The notes beneath the pieces were generated by a model. The model was not told the DNA's origin. It saw only the letters and a list, made by a program, of their open reading frames with translations, and ran no database searches. From Campylobacterales bacterium (GTDB lineage Bacteria > Campylobacterota > Campylobacteria > Campylobacterales > QNZT01): a stretch of 13,303 bases of DNA. Made by a program: the position numbers and the translations under genes. The stretch spans positions 1 through 13,303 of the forward strand of contig JALUNR010000056.1 of NCBI GenBank assembly GCA_027055005.1. Reading direction: 5' to 3'. Of the stretch, positions 13,005 to 13,303 are shown one piece after another; position 1 is the first letter of the stretch, and each line of letters starts with the position of its first letter.

Positions 13005-13303
13005 TTCCATACTCCTTCAATACTTGTTTTACAATTTGGACATTTGCCATCTTCAAGACGGTTTATTATAACATTATATCCACTTCTATCTATTAAAAGT
13101 TCTTTGCAATTTGGACAGTAGGTATCTGCAGGATATGCTATATTTCCTAAGTACACATATTTTAGTCCTGCTTTGAGGGCTATATCTTTTGCAAATAAAA
13201 GCCTATCAAGAGTAGTGTTTTTATGTTCTTTCATTTTATAATCTCCATGAAATGCACTCAAATGCCAAGGAACAAAGTCTCCAACTTCATTTGCTAAAAA
13301 TGA
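13001..13303 (-). CDS. amrS: AmmeMemoRadiSam system radical SAM enzyme, C-terminal part (cut by window edge)
   Basis: The frame stays open to the end of the window, so this is the last 100 residues of a longer protein. Visible are DFVPWHLSAFHGDYKM, AGLKYVYLGNI and a zinc-ribbon-like end with two CPNC pairs (fragment positions 63/66 and 88/91), then EGVW. These are typical of the C-terminus of the AmmeMemoRadiSam radical SAM protein. The catalytic CxxxCxxC motif would lie outside the window. It overlaps amrB by 4 bases and is upstream in the same operon. AMMECR1, the third member, is not seen here. Confidence 0.88.
   Translation of the reverse strand, partial: SFLANEVGDFVPWHLSAFHGDYKMKEHKNTTLDRLLFAKDIALKAGLKYVYLGNIAYPADTYCPNCKELLIDRSGYNVIINRLEDGKCPNCKTSIEGVWK

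Overview
The window looks like a chromosomal segment of a Campylobacterota (epsilonproteobacterial) organism, probably close to Arcobacter/Sulfurimonas. Base composition is very AT-rich (about 30% GC by eye). Genes are tightly packed with short overlaps. The marker proteins (LigA, CmoB, S15, an HD-domain tRNA nucleotidyltransferase, a single-domain malic enzyme) and the Aer-type PAS / chemotaxis receptor pair read like that phylum. The genus is not determined.

Layout. 1-131: a bulged hairpin, then tRNA-Arg(CCT). 244-1527 (+): malic enzyme. 1546-4041 (-): a two-gene unit with a secreted HlyD-like adaptor followed by an orphan molybdopterin oxidoreductase. 4081-5233 (+): a small lipoprotein overlapping cmoB. 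5225-6924 (-): an Aer-type PAS protein followed by a soluble chemotaxis receptor, which together look like a split redox or oxygen receptor. 6951-6989: a palindrome that reads as a sigma28 (FliA) promoter on both strands. 7019-7426 (+): a probable hotdog-fold protein. 7434-7687: a 254-bp nested palindromic element. 7695-9047 (+): tRNA nucleotidyltransferase/poly(A) polymerase family. 9081-11852 (+): ligA and two overlapping small unknown genes, closed by a clear terminator. 11873-12154 (-): rpsO. 12207-13303 (-): amrB and the 3' end of amrS (AmmeMemoRadiSam system).

Two non-coding structures stand out. The first is the palindromic promoter between the PAS/receptor operon and the hotdog gene. 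It has TAAA-N15-ACCGAT on each strand and would place both sides in the flagellar late-gene regulon. C. jejuni Cj0977 is described as a sigma28-dependent non-flagellar hotdog protein, so the neighbouring gene may be its counterpart. The second is the 254-bp element between the hotdog gene and the nucleotidyltransferase. Outer 31-bp inverted repeats enclose two further perfect hairpins of 19 and 18 bp, the second ending in a C(UUCG)G tetraloop. It sits between a TATAAT box and the start codon and keeps an open frame into the downstream gene, so it is either a non-autonomous palindromic mobile element or a structured leader RNA.

Functionally, most genes are housekeeping: tRNA supply and modification (tRNA-Arg, cmoB, nucleotidyltransferase), replication/repair (ligA), translation (rpsO) and central carbon metabolism (malic enzyme). 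The accessory part is the chemotaxis receptor pair with its promoter, the molybdoenzyme/adaptor pair, and the AmmeMemoRadiSam genes.
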